DNA of 64,000 bases from Elymus sibiricus (taxonomy: Eukaryota > Streptophyta > Magnoliopsida > Poales > Poaceae): positions 82,051,895 to 82,115,894 of the forward strand of contig CM077676.1 in the NCBI GenBank assembly GCA_039707655.1, given 5' to 3'. The notes beneath the pieces were generated by a model, which was not told the DNA's origin, searched no databases, and saw only the letters and a list, made by a program, of their open reading frames with translations. Shown one piece after another: positions 1 through 9,737 of the stretch (position 1 is its first letter; every line of letters begins with the position of its first letter). The position numbers and the translations under genes were made by a program.

Positions 1-455
1 CGTAAGCCTCTCAACTTTTTAGCACATGCTATGTGGGTGAAATTATGAAACCATGACAAGTTTCAACCTTTTCAGAGTTCATTTGCAGTGCTTTTCAATT
101 TCAGGGTCATTTAGCTCAAAAAAAATCAATAAATGCATGAAAAATAGCAAATGAAGTTAGAAAGGGTTGAAATTTGAGGATGTGGCTTTGAATGGTGCAT
201 ATTGAATGCACAAAAAGTCTGGAGTTGAAATAAGTTTAAAAAAATGAAATGCCTTTGTAACAAATGAGTTTTCGTTCGAAACCTTGGTACTTCGTAGGAG
301 ATGGTCCAGTTTGTACACGAAGTGCATCCAGTTTTTGCCGTAACCCTCTCTACTTTTTATCACATGCTATGTGGGTGAAATGATGATACCATGCCAAGTT
401 TCAACCTTTTCAGAGTTTATTTGTAGTGCTTTTCAATTTCAGGGTCATTTAGCTC

Positions 456-583
456 AAAAAAACTCATTAAATGCATGAAAAATAGCAAATGAAGTTAGAA
501 AGGGTTGAAATTTGAGGATGTGGCTTTGAATGGTGCATATTGAATGCACAAAAAGTCTGGAGTTGAAATAAGTTTAAAAAAAA
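456..583. other. Two A-tracts ~120 bp apart within the monomer
   Basis: In the monomer at 339, runs of seven A (456-462) and eight A (576-583) lie about 120 bp centre to centre. Both recur in nearly every monomer with lengths of about 5 to 9. They account for most of the 336-339-bp length variation. Exceptions include the interrupted tract near 44014 and the GTTTAGAAAAATG form in c-type monomers. A-tracts of this kind are stiff and tend to position nucleosomes, so two per 337 bp (about twice a nucleosome core plus linker) could phase nucleosomes. That role is inference. Confidence 0.75.
533..549. repeat. Short perfect hairpin GTGCAT-ATTGA-ATGCAC
   Basis: A 6-bp perfect inverted repeat with a 5-nt loop sits about 195 bp into the monomer. 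It recurs in most monomers. The loop varies between types (ATTGA, ATTCA, ATTAA, ATTTA) while the stem is usually kept. Monomers of the g/B/C types instead read GTGACT on the left arm, which destroys the stem. Isolated losses occur near 3210 and 32185. No protein or RNA role is known to me. Confidence 0.85.
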
Positions 584-696
584 TGAAATGCCTTTGTAAC
601 AGATGAGTTTTCGTCCGAAACCTTGATACTTCGAAGGAGATGGTCCAGTTTGTACACGAAGTGCATCCAGTTTTTGCTGTAACCCTCTCAACTTTT

Positions 697-708
697 TAGC
701 ACATGCTA
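697..708. repeat. Interrupted dyad TAGCACATGCTA
   Basis: The arms TAGCA and TGCTA are reverse complements separated by CA. The motif lies about 20 bp into the monomer and is found in most monomers. It is weakened in b-type and x-type monomers, which read TATCACATGCTA, in h-type copies reading GAGCAC, and in D-type monomers, which read TAGCCCATGCTA. Short dyads are common in some centromeric satellites, but a function here is only inferred. Confidence 0.7.
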
Positions 709-733
709 TGTGGGTGAAATGATGATACCATGC

Positions 734-852
734 CAAGTTTCAACCTTTTCAGAGTTCATTTGTAGTGCTTTTCAATTTCAGGGACATTTAGCTCAGAAAA
801 ATCATTAAATGCATGAAAAATAGCAAATGAAGTTAGAAAGGGTTGAAATTTG
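734..852. repeat. Intramonomer inverted repeat, two 29-nt arms
   Basis: Positions 734-762 and 824-852 pair as inverted copies without gaps at 24 of 29 columns; mismatches are at arm positions 4, 13, 18, 19 and 21. The spacer is 61 nt. The left arm begins CAAGTTTCAACC and the right arm ends GGTTGAAATTTG. Weaker complementarity seems to continue into the spacer. The same pair exists in all monomers inspected, so any single-stranded form of the array could fold into one large imperfect hairpin per monomer. It could also record an ancient inverted duplication in the birth of the monomer. Confidence 0.8.
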
Positions 853-1675
853 AGGATTTGGCTTCGAATGGTGACTATTGAATGCACAAAAATTTGGAGT
901 TGAAATAAGTTTAAAAAAATGAAATGCCTTTGTAACAGATGAGTTTTCTTCCGAAACCTTGATACTTCGAAGGAGATGGTCCAGTTTGTACACGAAGTGC
1001 ATCCAGTTTTTGCCGTAACCCTCTCAACTTTTTAGCACAAGCTATGTGGGTGAAATGATGATACCACGCCAAGTTTCAATCTTTTCAGAGTTCATTTGTA
1101 GTGCTCAGGGTCATTTAGCTCAAAAAATCATTAAATGCATGAAAAATAGCAAATGAAGTTAGAAAGGGTTGAAATTTGAGGATGTGGCTTTGAATGGTGC
1201 ATATTAAATGCACAAAAAGTCTGGAGTTGAAATAAGTTAAAAAAAATGAAATGCCTTTCTAACAGATGAGTTTTCGTTCGAAACCTAGATACTTCGAAGG
1301 AGATGGTCCAGTTTGTACACGAAGTGCATCCAGTTTTTGCCGTAACCCTGTCAACTTTTTATCACATGCTATGTGGGTGAAATGATGATACCATGCCAAG
1401 TTTCAACCTTTTCAGAGTTTATTTGTAGTGCTTTTCAATTTCAGGGTCATTTAGCTCAAAAAAATCATTAAATGCATGAAATATAGCAAATGAAGTTAGA
1501 AAGGGTTGAAATTTGAGGATGTGGGTTTGAATGGTGCATATTCAATGCACAAAAAGTCTGGAGTTGAAATAAGTTTAAAAAATGAAATGCCTTTGTAACA
1601 GATGAGTTTTCGTCCGAAACCTTGATACTTCGAAGGAGATGGTCCAGTTTGTACACGAAGTGCATCCAGTTTTTC

Positions 1676-2351
1676 CGTAACCCTCTCAACTTTTTAGCAC
1701 ATGCTATGTGGGTGTAATGATGATACCATGCCAAGTTTCAACCTTTTCAGAGTTCATTTGCAGTGCTTTTCAATTTCAGGGTCATTTAGCTCAAAAAATC
1801 ATTAAATGCATGAAAAATAGCAAATGAAGTTAGAAAGGGTTGAAATTTGAGGATGTGGCTTTGAATGGTGCATATTGAATGCACAAAAAGTCTGGAGTTG
1901 AAATAAGTTTTGAAAAAAATGAAATGCTTTTGTAACAGATGAGTTTTCGTCCGAAACCATGATACTTCGAAGGAGATGGTCCAGTTTGTACACGAAGTGC
2001 ATCCAGTTTTTGCCGTAAGCCTCTCAACTTTTTAGCACATGCTATGTGGGTGAAATTATGAAACCATGACAAGTTTCAACCTTTTCAGAGTTCATTTGCA
2101 GTGCCTTTCAATTTCAGGCTCATTTAGCTCAAAAAAAATCATTAAATGCATGAAAAATAGCAAATGAAGTTAGAAAGGGTTGAAATTTGAGGATGTGGCT
2201 TTGAATGGTGCATATTGAATGCACAAAAAGTCTGGAGTTGAAATAAGTTTAAAAAAATGAAATGCCTTTGTAACTGATGAGTTTTCGTTCCAAACCTTGA
2301 TACTTCGTAGGAGATGGTCCAGTTTGTACACGAAGTGCATCCAGTTTTTGC
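1676..2351. repeat. Two monomers, types k and j
   Basis: The 1676 monomer ends its predecessor's boundary with a shortened GTTTTTCCGTAA junction and carries the k-type GTTTTGAAAAAAATG tract. The 2014 monomer is j type (GAAATTATGAAACCATGAC). The order k, j, then the B/deleted/x trio that follows resembles 50847-52861, minus the l monomer present there. Confidence 0.8.
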
Positions 2352-3352
2352 TGTAACCCTCTCAACTTTTTAGCACATGCTATGTGGGTGAAATGATGAT
2401 ACCATGCCAAGTTTCAACCTTTTCAGAGTTCATTTGTAGTGCTTTTCAATTTCAGGGACATTTAGCTCAGAAAAATCATTAAATGCATGAAAAATAGCAA
2501 ATGAAGTTAGAAAGGGTTGAAATTTGAGGATTTGGCTTCGAATGGTGACTATTGAATGCACAAAAATCTGGAGTTGAAATAAGTTTAAAAAAATGAAATG
2601 CCTTTGTAACAGATGAGTTTTCTTCTGAAACATTGATAATTCAAAGGAGATGGTCCAGTTTGTACACGAAGTGCATCCAGTTTTTGCCGTAACCCTCTCA
2701 ACTTTTTAGCTCATGCTATGTGGGTGAAATGATGATACCACGCCAAGTTTCAACCTTTTCAGAGTTCATTTGTAGTGCTCAGGGTCATTTAGCTCAAAAA
2801 ATCATTAAATGCATGAAAAATAGCAAATGAAGTTAGAAAGGGTTGAAATTTGAGGATGTGGCTTTGAATGGTGCATATTAAATGCACAAAAAGTCTGGAG
2901 TTGAAATAAGTTTAAAAAAATGAAATGCCTTTCTAACAGATGAGTTTTCGTTCGAAACCTTGATACTTCGAAGGAGATGGTCCAGTTTGTACACGAAGTG
3001 CATCCAGTTTTTGCCGTAACCCTGTCAACTTTTTATCACATGCTATGTGGGTGAAATGATGATACCATGCCAAGTTTCAACCTTTTCAGAGTTTATTTGT
3101 AGTGCTTTTCAATTTCAGGGTCATTTAGCTCAAAAATATCATTAAATGCATGAAATATAGCAAATGAAGTTAGAAAGGGTTGAAATTTGAGGATGTGGCT
3201 TTGAATGGTACATATTGAATGCACAAAAAGTCTGGAGTTGAAATAAGTTTAAAAAAAATGAAATGCCTTTGTAACAGATGAGTTTTCGTCCGAAACCTTG
3301 ATACTTCGAAGGAGATGGTCCAGTTTGTACACGAAGTGCATCCAGTTTTTGC
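2352..3352. repeat. ~1-kb trimer block, copy 2
   Basis: Monomers start at 2352, 2688 (327 bp, same 9-nt deletion) and 3015. This copy and the next are in direct tandem with a 1001-bp period. They share a B monomer reading ACATTGATAATTCAAAGG instead of the usual CTTGATACTTCGAAGG, a pair-specific marker. Confidence 0.88.
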
Positions 3353-4351
3353 TGTAACCCTCTCAACTTTTTAGCACATGCTATGTGGGTGAAATGATGA
3401 TACCATGCCAAGTTTCAACCTTTTCAGAGTTCATTTGTAGTGCTTTTCAATTTCAGGGACATTTAGCTCAGAAAAATCATTAAATGCATGAAAAATAGCA
3501 AATGAAGTTAGAAAGGGTTGAAATTTGAGGATTTGGCTTCGAATGGTGACTATTGAATGCACAAAAATCTGGAGTTGAAATAAGTTTAAAAAAATGAAAT
3601 GCCTTTGTAACAGATGAGTTTTCTTCCGAAACATTGATAATTCAAAGGAGATGGTCCAGTTTGTACACGAAGTGCATCCAGTTTTTGCCGTAACCCTCTC
3701 AACTTTTTAGCTCATGCTATGTGGGTGAAATGATGATACCACGCCAAGTTTCAACCTTTTCAGAGTTCATTTGTAGTGCTCAGGGTCATTTAGCTCAAAA
3801 AATCATTAAATGCATTAAAAATAGCAAATGAAGTTAGAAAGGGTTGAAATTTGAGGATGTGGCTTTGAATGGTGCATATTAAATGCACAAAAAGTCTGGA
3901 GTTGAAATAAGTTAAAAAAAATGAAATGCCTTTCTAACAGATGAGTTTTCGTTCGAAACCTTGATACTTCGAAGGAGATGGTCCAGTTTGTACACGAAGT
4001 GCATCCAGTTTTTGCCGTAACCCTGTCAACTTTTTATCACATGCTATGTGGGTGAAATGATGATACCATGCCAAGTTTCAACCTTTTCAGAGTTTATTTG
4101 TAGTGCTTTTCAATTTCAGGGTCATTTAGCTCAAAAATATCATTAAATGCATGAAATATAGCAAATGAAGTTAGAAAGGGTTGAAATTTGAGGATGTGGG
4201 TTTGAATGGTGCATATTCAATGCACAAAAAGTCTGGAGTTGAAATAAGTTTAAAAAATGAAATGCCTTTGTAACAGATGAGTTTTCGTCCGAAACCTTGA
4301 TACTTCGAAGGAGATGGTCCAGTTTGTACACGAAGTGCATCCAGTTTTTAC
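3353..4351. repeat. ~1-kb trimer block, copy 3
   Basis: Monomers start at 3353, 3689 (327 bp, deleted form) and 4016. It is the tandem partner of the preceding block. Its third monomer has the CATATTCAATGC and GTGGGTTTG variants, whereas the third monomer of copy 2 has the ordinary loop and GGTACATATTG, so the copies have exchanged sequence with other types. Confidence 0.88.
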
Positions 4352-5699
4352 CGTAACCCTCTCAACTTTTTAGCACATGCTATGTGAGTGAAATGATGAT
4401 ACCATGCCAAGTTTCAACCTTTTCAGAGTTCATTTGCAGTGCTTTTCAATTTCAGGGTCATTTAGCTCAAAAAATCATTAAATGCATGAAAAATAGCAAA
4501 TGAAGTTAGAAAGGGTTGAAATTTGAGGATGTGGCTTTGAATGGTGCATATTGAATGCACAAAAAGTCTGGAGTTCAAATAAGTTTAAAAAAATGAAATG
4601 CCTATCTAACAGATGAGTTTTCGTTCGAAACCTTGATACTTCGTAGGAGATGGTCCAGTTTGTACACGAAGTGCATCCAGTTTTTGCCGTAACCCTCTCA
4701 ACTTTTTAGCACATGCTATGTGGGTGAAATGATGATACCATGCCAAGTTTCAACCTTTTCAGAGTTCATTTGTAGTGCTTTTCAATTTCAGGGTCATTTA
4801 GCTCAAAAAAATCATTAAATGCATGAAGATTAGCAAATGAAGTTAGAAAGGGTTGAAATTTGAGGATGTGGCTTTGAATGGTGCATATTGAATGCACAAA
4901 AAGTCTGGAGTTGAAATAAGTTTAAAAAAATGAAATGCCTTTCTAACAGATGAGTTTTCGTTGAAACCTTGATACTTCGTAGGAGATGGTCCAGTTTGTA
5001 CACGAAGTGCATCCAGTTTTTGCCGTAACCCTCTCAACTTTTTAGCACATGCTATGTGGGTGAAATGATGATACCATGCCAAGTTTCAACCTTTTCAGAG
5101 TTCATTTGTAGTGCTTTTCAATTTCAGGGTCATTTAGCTCAAAAAAATCATTAAATGCATGAAAAATAGCAAATAAAGTTAGAAAGGGTTGAAATTTGAG
5201 GATTTGGCTTTGAATGGTGCATATTGAATGCACAAAAAGTCTGGAGTTGAAATAAGTTTAAAAAAAAAGAAATGCTTTTGTAACAGATGAGTTTTCGTCC
5301 GAAGCCTTGATACTTCGAAGGAGATGGTCCAGTTTGTACACGAAGTGCATCCAGTTTTAGCCGTAAACCTCTCAACTTTTTAGCACATGCTATGTGGGTG
5401 AAATGATGATACCATGCCAAGTTTCAACCTTTTCAGAGTTAATTTGTAGTGCTTTTCAATTTCAGGGTCATTTAGCTCAAAAAAAATCATTAAATGCATG
5501 AAAAATAGCAAATGAAGTTAGAAAGGGTTGAAATTTGAGGATGTGGCTTTGAATGGTGCATATTAAATGCACAAAAATTCTGGAGTTGAAATAAGTTTAA
5601 AAAAATGAAATGCCTTTGTAACATATGAGTTTTCGTCCGAAACCTTGATACTTCGAAGGAGATGGTCCAGTTTGTACACGAAGTGCATCCAGTTTTTGC
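4352..5699. repeat. Four unpatterned monomers, older array
   Basis: Monomers start at 4352, 4688, 5024 and 5362. They carry mostly private changes: TATGTGAGTG at 4381, a one-base loss giving TTTCGTTGAAACC near 4960, an A-tract ending AAAAGAAATG near 5270, and ACATATGAG near 5633. The last variant is shared with the l-type monomers at 51186 and 60616, so the order d/k-like, l, j at 5024-6037 matches 50847-51862. Confidence 0.8.
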
Positions 5700-6711
5700 C
5701 GTAAGCCTCTCAACTTTTTAGCACATGCTATGTGGGTGAAATGATGAAACCATGACAAGTTTCAACCTTTTCAGAGTTCATTTGCAGTGCTTTTCAATTT
5801 CAGGGTCATTTAGCTCGCAAAAAATCATTAAATGCATGAAAAATAGAAAATGAAGTTAGAAAGGGTTGAAATTTGAGGATTTGGCTTTGAATGGTGCATA
5901 TTGAATGCACAAAAAGTCTGGAGTTGAAATAAGTTTAAAAAAATGAAATGCCTTTGTAACAGATGAGTTTTCGTTCGAAACCTTGATACTTCGTAGGAGA
6001 TGGTCCAGTTTGTACACGAAGTGCATCCAGTTTTTGCCGTAACCCTCTCAACTTTTTATCACATGCTATGTGGGTGAAATGATGATACCATGCCAAGTTT
6101 CAACCTTTTCAGAGTTTATTTGTAGTGCTTTTCAATTTCAAGGTCATTTAGCTCAAAAAAATCATTAAATGCATGAAAAATAGCAAATGAAGTTAGAAAG
6201 GGTTGAAATTTAAGGATGTGGCTTTGAATGGTGCATATTGAATGCACAAAAAGTCTGGAGTTGAAATAAGTTTAAAAAAAATGAAATGCCTTTGTAACAG
6301 ATGAGTTTTCGTCCGAAACATTGATACTTCGAAGGAGATGGTCCAGTTTGTACATGAAGTGCATCCAGTTTTTGCTGTAACCCTCTCAACTTTTTAGCAC
6401 ATGCTATGTGGGTGAAATGATGATACCATGCCAAGTTTCAACCTTTTCAGAGTTCATTTGTAGTGCTTTTCAATTTCAGGGTCATTTAGCTCAGAAAAAT
6501 CATTAAATGCATGAAAAATAGCAAATGAAGTTAGAAAGGGTTGAAATTTGAGGATTTGGCTTCGAATGGTGACTATTGAATGCACAAAAATCTGGAGTTG
6601 AAATAAGTTTAAAAAAATGAAATGCCTTTGTAACAGATGAGTTATCTTCCGAAACCTTGATACTTCGAAGGAGATGGTCCAGTTTGTACACGAAGTGCAT
6701 CCAGTTTTTGC
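5700..6711. repeat. j-b-B trimer, second copy of the left end
   Basis: Monomers start at 5700 (j, GAAACCATGACAAG), 6038 (b-like) and 6376 (B/g-like with GGTGACT). They match 1-1013 in type and order at an offset of 5698-5699 bp. The 6376 monomer reads GAGTTATCTTCCG, already close to the g monomers of the adjoining 8-mer domain. Confidence 0.8.
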
Positions 6712-7048
6712 CGTAACCCTCTCAACTTTTTAGCACATGCTATGTGGGTGAAATGATGATACCATGCCAAGTTTCAACCTTTTCAGAGTTCATTGGCAGT
6801 GCTTTTCAATTTCAGGGTCATTTAGCGCAAAAAATCATTAAATGCATGAAAAATAGCAAATGAAGTTAGAAAGGGTTGAAATTTGAGGATGTGGCTTTGA
6901 ATGGTGCATATTGAATGCACAAAAAGTCTGGAGTTGAAATAAGTTTAAAAAAAATGAAATGCTTTTGTAACAGATGAGTTTTCGTCCGAAACCTTGATAC
7001 TTCGAAGGAGATGGTCCAGTTTGTACACGAAGTGCATCCAGTTTTTGC

Positions 7049-9737
7049 CGTAACCCTCGCAACTTTTTAGCACATGCTATGTGGGTGAAATGATGATACC
7101 ATGCCAAGTTTGAACCTTTTCAGAGTTCATTTGTAGTGCTTTTCAATTTCAGGGTCATTTAGCTCAAAAAAATCATTAAATGCATGAAAAATAGCAAATG
7201 AAGTTAGAAAGGGTTGAAATTTGAGGATGTGGCTTTGAATGGTGCATATTGAATGCACAAAAAGTCTGGAGTTGAAATAAGTTTAAAAAAATGAAATGCC
7301 TTTGTAACAGATGAGTTTTCGTTCGAAACCTTGATACTTCGTAGGAGATGGTCCAGTTTGTACACGAAGTGCATCCAGTTTTTGCCGTAACCCTCTCTAC
7401 TTTTTATCACATGCTATGTGGGTGAAATGATGATACCAGGCCAAGTTTCAACCTTTTCAGAGTTTATTTGTAGTGCTTTTCAATTTCAGGGTCATTTAGC
7501 TCAAGAAATCATTAAATGCATGAAAAATAGCAAATGAAGTTAGAAAGGGTTGAAATTTGAGGATGTGGCTTTGAATGGTGCATATTGAATGCACAAAAAG
7601 TCTGGAGTTGAAATAAGTTTAAAAAAATGAAATGCCTTTCTAACAGATGAGTTTTCGTTCGAAACCTTGATACTTCGTAGGAGATGGTCCAGTTTGTACA
7701 CGAAGTGCATCCAGTTTTTGCCGTAACCCTCTCAACTTTTTAGCACATGCTATGTGGGTGAAATGATGATACCATGCCAAGTTTCAACCTTTTCAGAGTC
7801 CATTTGTAGTGCTTTTGAATTTCAGGGTCATTTAGCTCAAAAAAATCATTAAATGCATGAAAAATAGCAAATGAAGTTAGAAAGGGTTGAAATTTGAGGA
7901 TGTGGCTTTGAATGGTGCATATTGAATGCACAAAAAGTCTGGAGTTGAAATAAGTTTAGAAAAATGAAATGCCTTTGTAACAGATGAGTTTTCGTTCGAA
8001 ACCTTGATACTTCGTAGGAGATGGTCCAGTTTGTACACGAAGTGCATCCAGTTTTTGCCGTAACCCTCTCAACTTTTTAGCACATGCTATGTGGGTGAAA
8101 TGATGATACCATGCCAAGTTTCAACCTTTTCAGAGTTCATTTGTAGTGCTTTTCAATTTCAGGGTCATTTAGCTCAAAAAAATCATTAAATGCATGAAAA
8201 ATAGCAAATGAAGTTAGAAAGGGTTGAAATTTGAGGATTTGGCTTTCAATGGTGCATATTGAATGCACAAAAAGTCTGGAGTTGAAATAAGTTTAAAAAA
8301 AATGAAATGCTTTTGTAACAGATGAGTTTTCGTCCGAAACCTTGATACTTCGAAGGAGATGGTCCAGTTTGTACACGAAGTGCATCCAGTTTTAGCCGTA
8401 ACCCTCTCAACTTTTTAGCACATGCTATGTGGGTGAAATGATGATACCATGCCAAGTTTCAACCTTTTCAGAGTTCATTTGTAGTGCTTTTCAATTTCAG
8501 GGTCATTTAGCTCAAAAAAAATCATTAAATGCATGAAAAATAGCAAATGAAGTTAGAAAGGGTTGAAATTTGAGGATGTGGCTTTGAATGGTGCATATTG
8601 AATGCACAAAAAGTCTGGAGTTGAAATAAGTTTAAAAAAAATGAAATGCTTTTGTAACAGATGAGTTTTCGTCCGAAACCTTGATACTTCGAAGGAGATG
8701 GTCCAGTTTGTACACGAAGTGCATCCAGTTTTTGCCGTAACCCTCTGAACTTTTTAGCACATGCTATGTGGGTGAAATGATGATACCATGCCAAGTTTCA
8801 ACCTTTTCAGAGTTTATTTGTAGTGCTTTTCAATTTCAGGGTCATTTAGCTCAAAAAAATCATTAAATGCATGAAAAATAGCAAATGAAGTTAGAAAGGG
8901 TTGAAATTTGAGGATGTGGCTTTGAATGGTGCATATTGAATGCACAAAAAGTCTGGAGTTGAAATAAGTTTAAAAAAATGAAATGCCTTTGTAACAGATG
9001 AGTTTTCGTCCGAAACCTTGATACTTCGAAGGAGATGGTCCAGTTTGTACATGAAGTGCATCCAGTTTTTGCTGTAACCCTCTCAACTTTTTAGCACATG
9101 CTATGTGGGTGAAATGATGATACCATGCCAAGTTTCAACCTTTTCAGAGTTCATTTGTAGTGCTTTTCAATTTCAGGGCTCAGAAAAATCATTAAATGCA
9201 TGAAAAATAGCAAATGAAGTTAGAAAGGGTTGAAATTTGAGGATTTGGCTTCGAATGGTGACTATTGAATGCACAAAAATCTGAAGTTGAAATAAGTTTA
9301 AAAAAATGAAATGCCTTTATAACAGATGAATTATCTTCCGAAACCTTGATACTTCGAAGGAGATGGTCCAGTTTGTACACGAAGTGCATCCAGTTTTTGT
9401 CGTAACCCTCTCAACTTTTTAGCACATGCTATGTGGGTGAAATGATGATACCATGCCAAGTTTTAACCTTTTCAGAGTTCATTGGCATTGCTTTTCAATT
9501 TCAGGGTCATTTAGCGCAAAAAATCATTAAATGCATGAAAAATAGCAAATGAAGTTAGAAAGGGTTGAAATTTGAGGATTTGGCTTTGAATGGTGCATAT
9601 TGAATGCACAAAAAGTCTGGAGTTGAAATAAGTTTAAAAAAAATGAAATGCTTTTGTAACAGATGAGTTTTCGTCCGAAACCTTGATACTTCGAAGGAGA
9701 TGGTCCAGTTTGTACACGAAGTGCATCCAGTTTTTGC
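7049..9737. repeat. 8-mer HOR unit (a-h), with an 8-nt deletion in g
   Basis: Monomer starts are 7049, 7386, 7722, 8059, 8397, 8736, 9073 and 9401. The unit is 2689 bp rather than 2698 mainly because g lacks TCATTTAG between 9178 and 9179. The a monomer carries the rare AAGTTTGAACC, shared with the unit at 11085, which marks the two as close relatives. Confidence 0.88.

Larger units (their letters stand above)
339..677. repeat. Worked-example satellite monomer (339 bp)
   Basis: This monomer serves as a map of the unit. It starts with CGTAACCCTCT, followed by a CACATGCTATG block, a CAAGTTTCAACC block (left inverted arm), the first A-tract, an ATGCATGAAAAATAGC block, a GGGTTGAAATTTG block (right inverted arm), the GTGCAT hairpin, a second A-tract, then a CpG-bearing stretch with TTCGTCCGAAACC and CTTCGAAGG. 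It ends with GTGCATCCAGTTTTTGC. Diagnostic differences between types cluster in these blocks. It carries the CTCTCTACTTTTTATC 5' end typical of b-type monomers. Confidence 0.93.
1..1013. repeat. Left-end trimer (j, b-like, B-like monomers)
   Basis: Three monomers start at 1, 339 and 678. The first is a j type, recognised by GAAACCATGACAAG and TTCATTTGCAG; the second has the b-type CTCTCTACTTTTTATC start; the third has CTCAGAAAAATC and GGCTTCGAATGGTGACT. The same three types recur in order at 5700-6711, about 5.7 kb downstream, so this block is one copy of a longer period in the older left array. Confidence 0.8.
678..1675. repeat. ~1-kb trimer block, copy 1 (B, deleted monomer, x)
   Basis: Monomers start at 678, 1014 and 1341. 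The middle one is only 327 bp because nine bases are missing between TAGTGCT and CAGGGTCAT. The third starts CGTAACCCTGTCAAC and has GAAATATAGC and a CATATTCAATGC loop variant. The same ordered trio recurs at 2352, 3353, 51863 and 61292. Confidence 0.85.

Noticed and set aside
339..350. TAACCCT in the monomer start resembles a telomere-type unit
   Set aside because: It occurs once per monomer and never in tandem. It is a chance match inside the monomer, not an interstitial telomere tract.
470..477. ATTAAA as a polyadenylation signal and A-tracts as poly(A) tails of retroposed transcripts
   Set aside because: Both are fixed internal parts of every monomer, not ends of inserted copies.
7318..7336. 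TTTCGTTCGAAAC resembles the first part of a CENP-B box
   Set aside because: It fits the NTTCGNNNNANNC part but lacks the required CGGG that follows. Half the monomers also carry TCCG at this site. I do not claim a CENP-B box.
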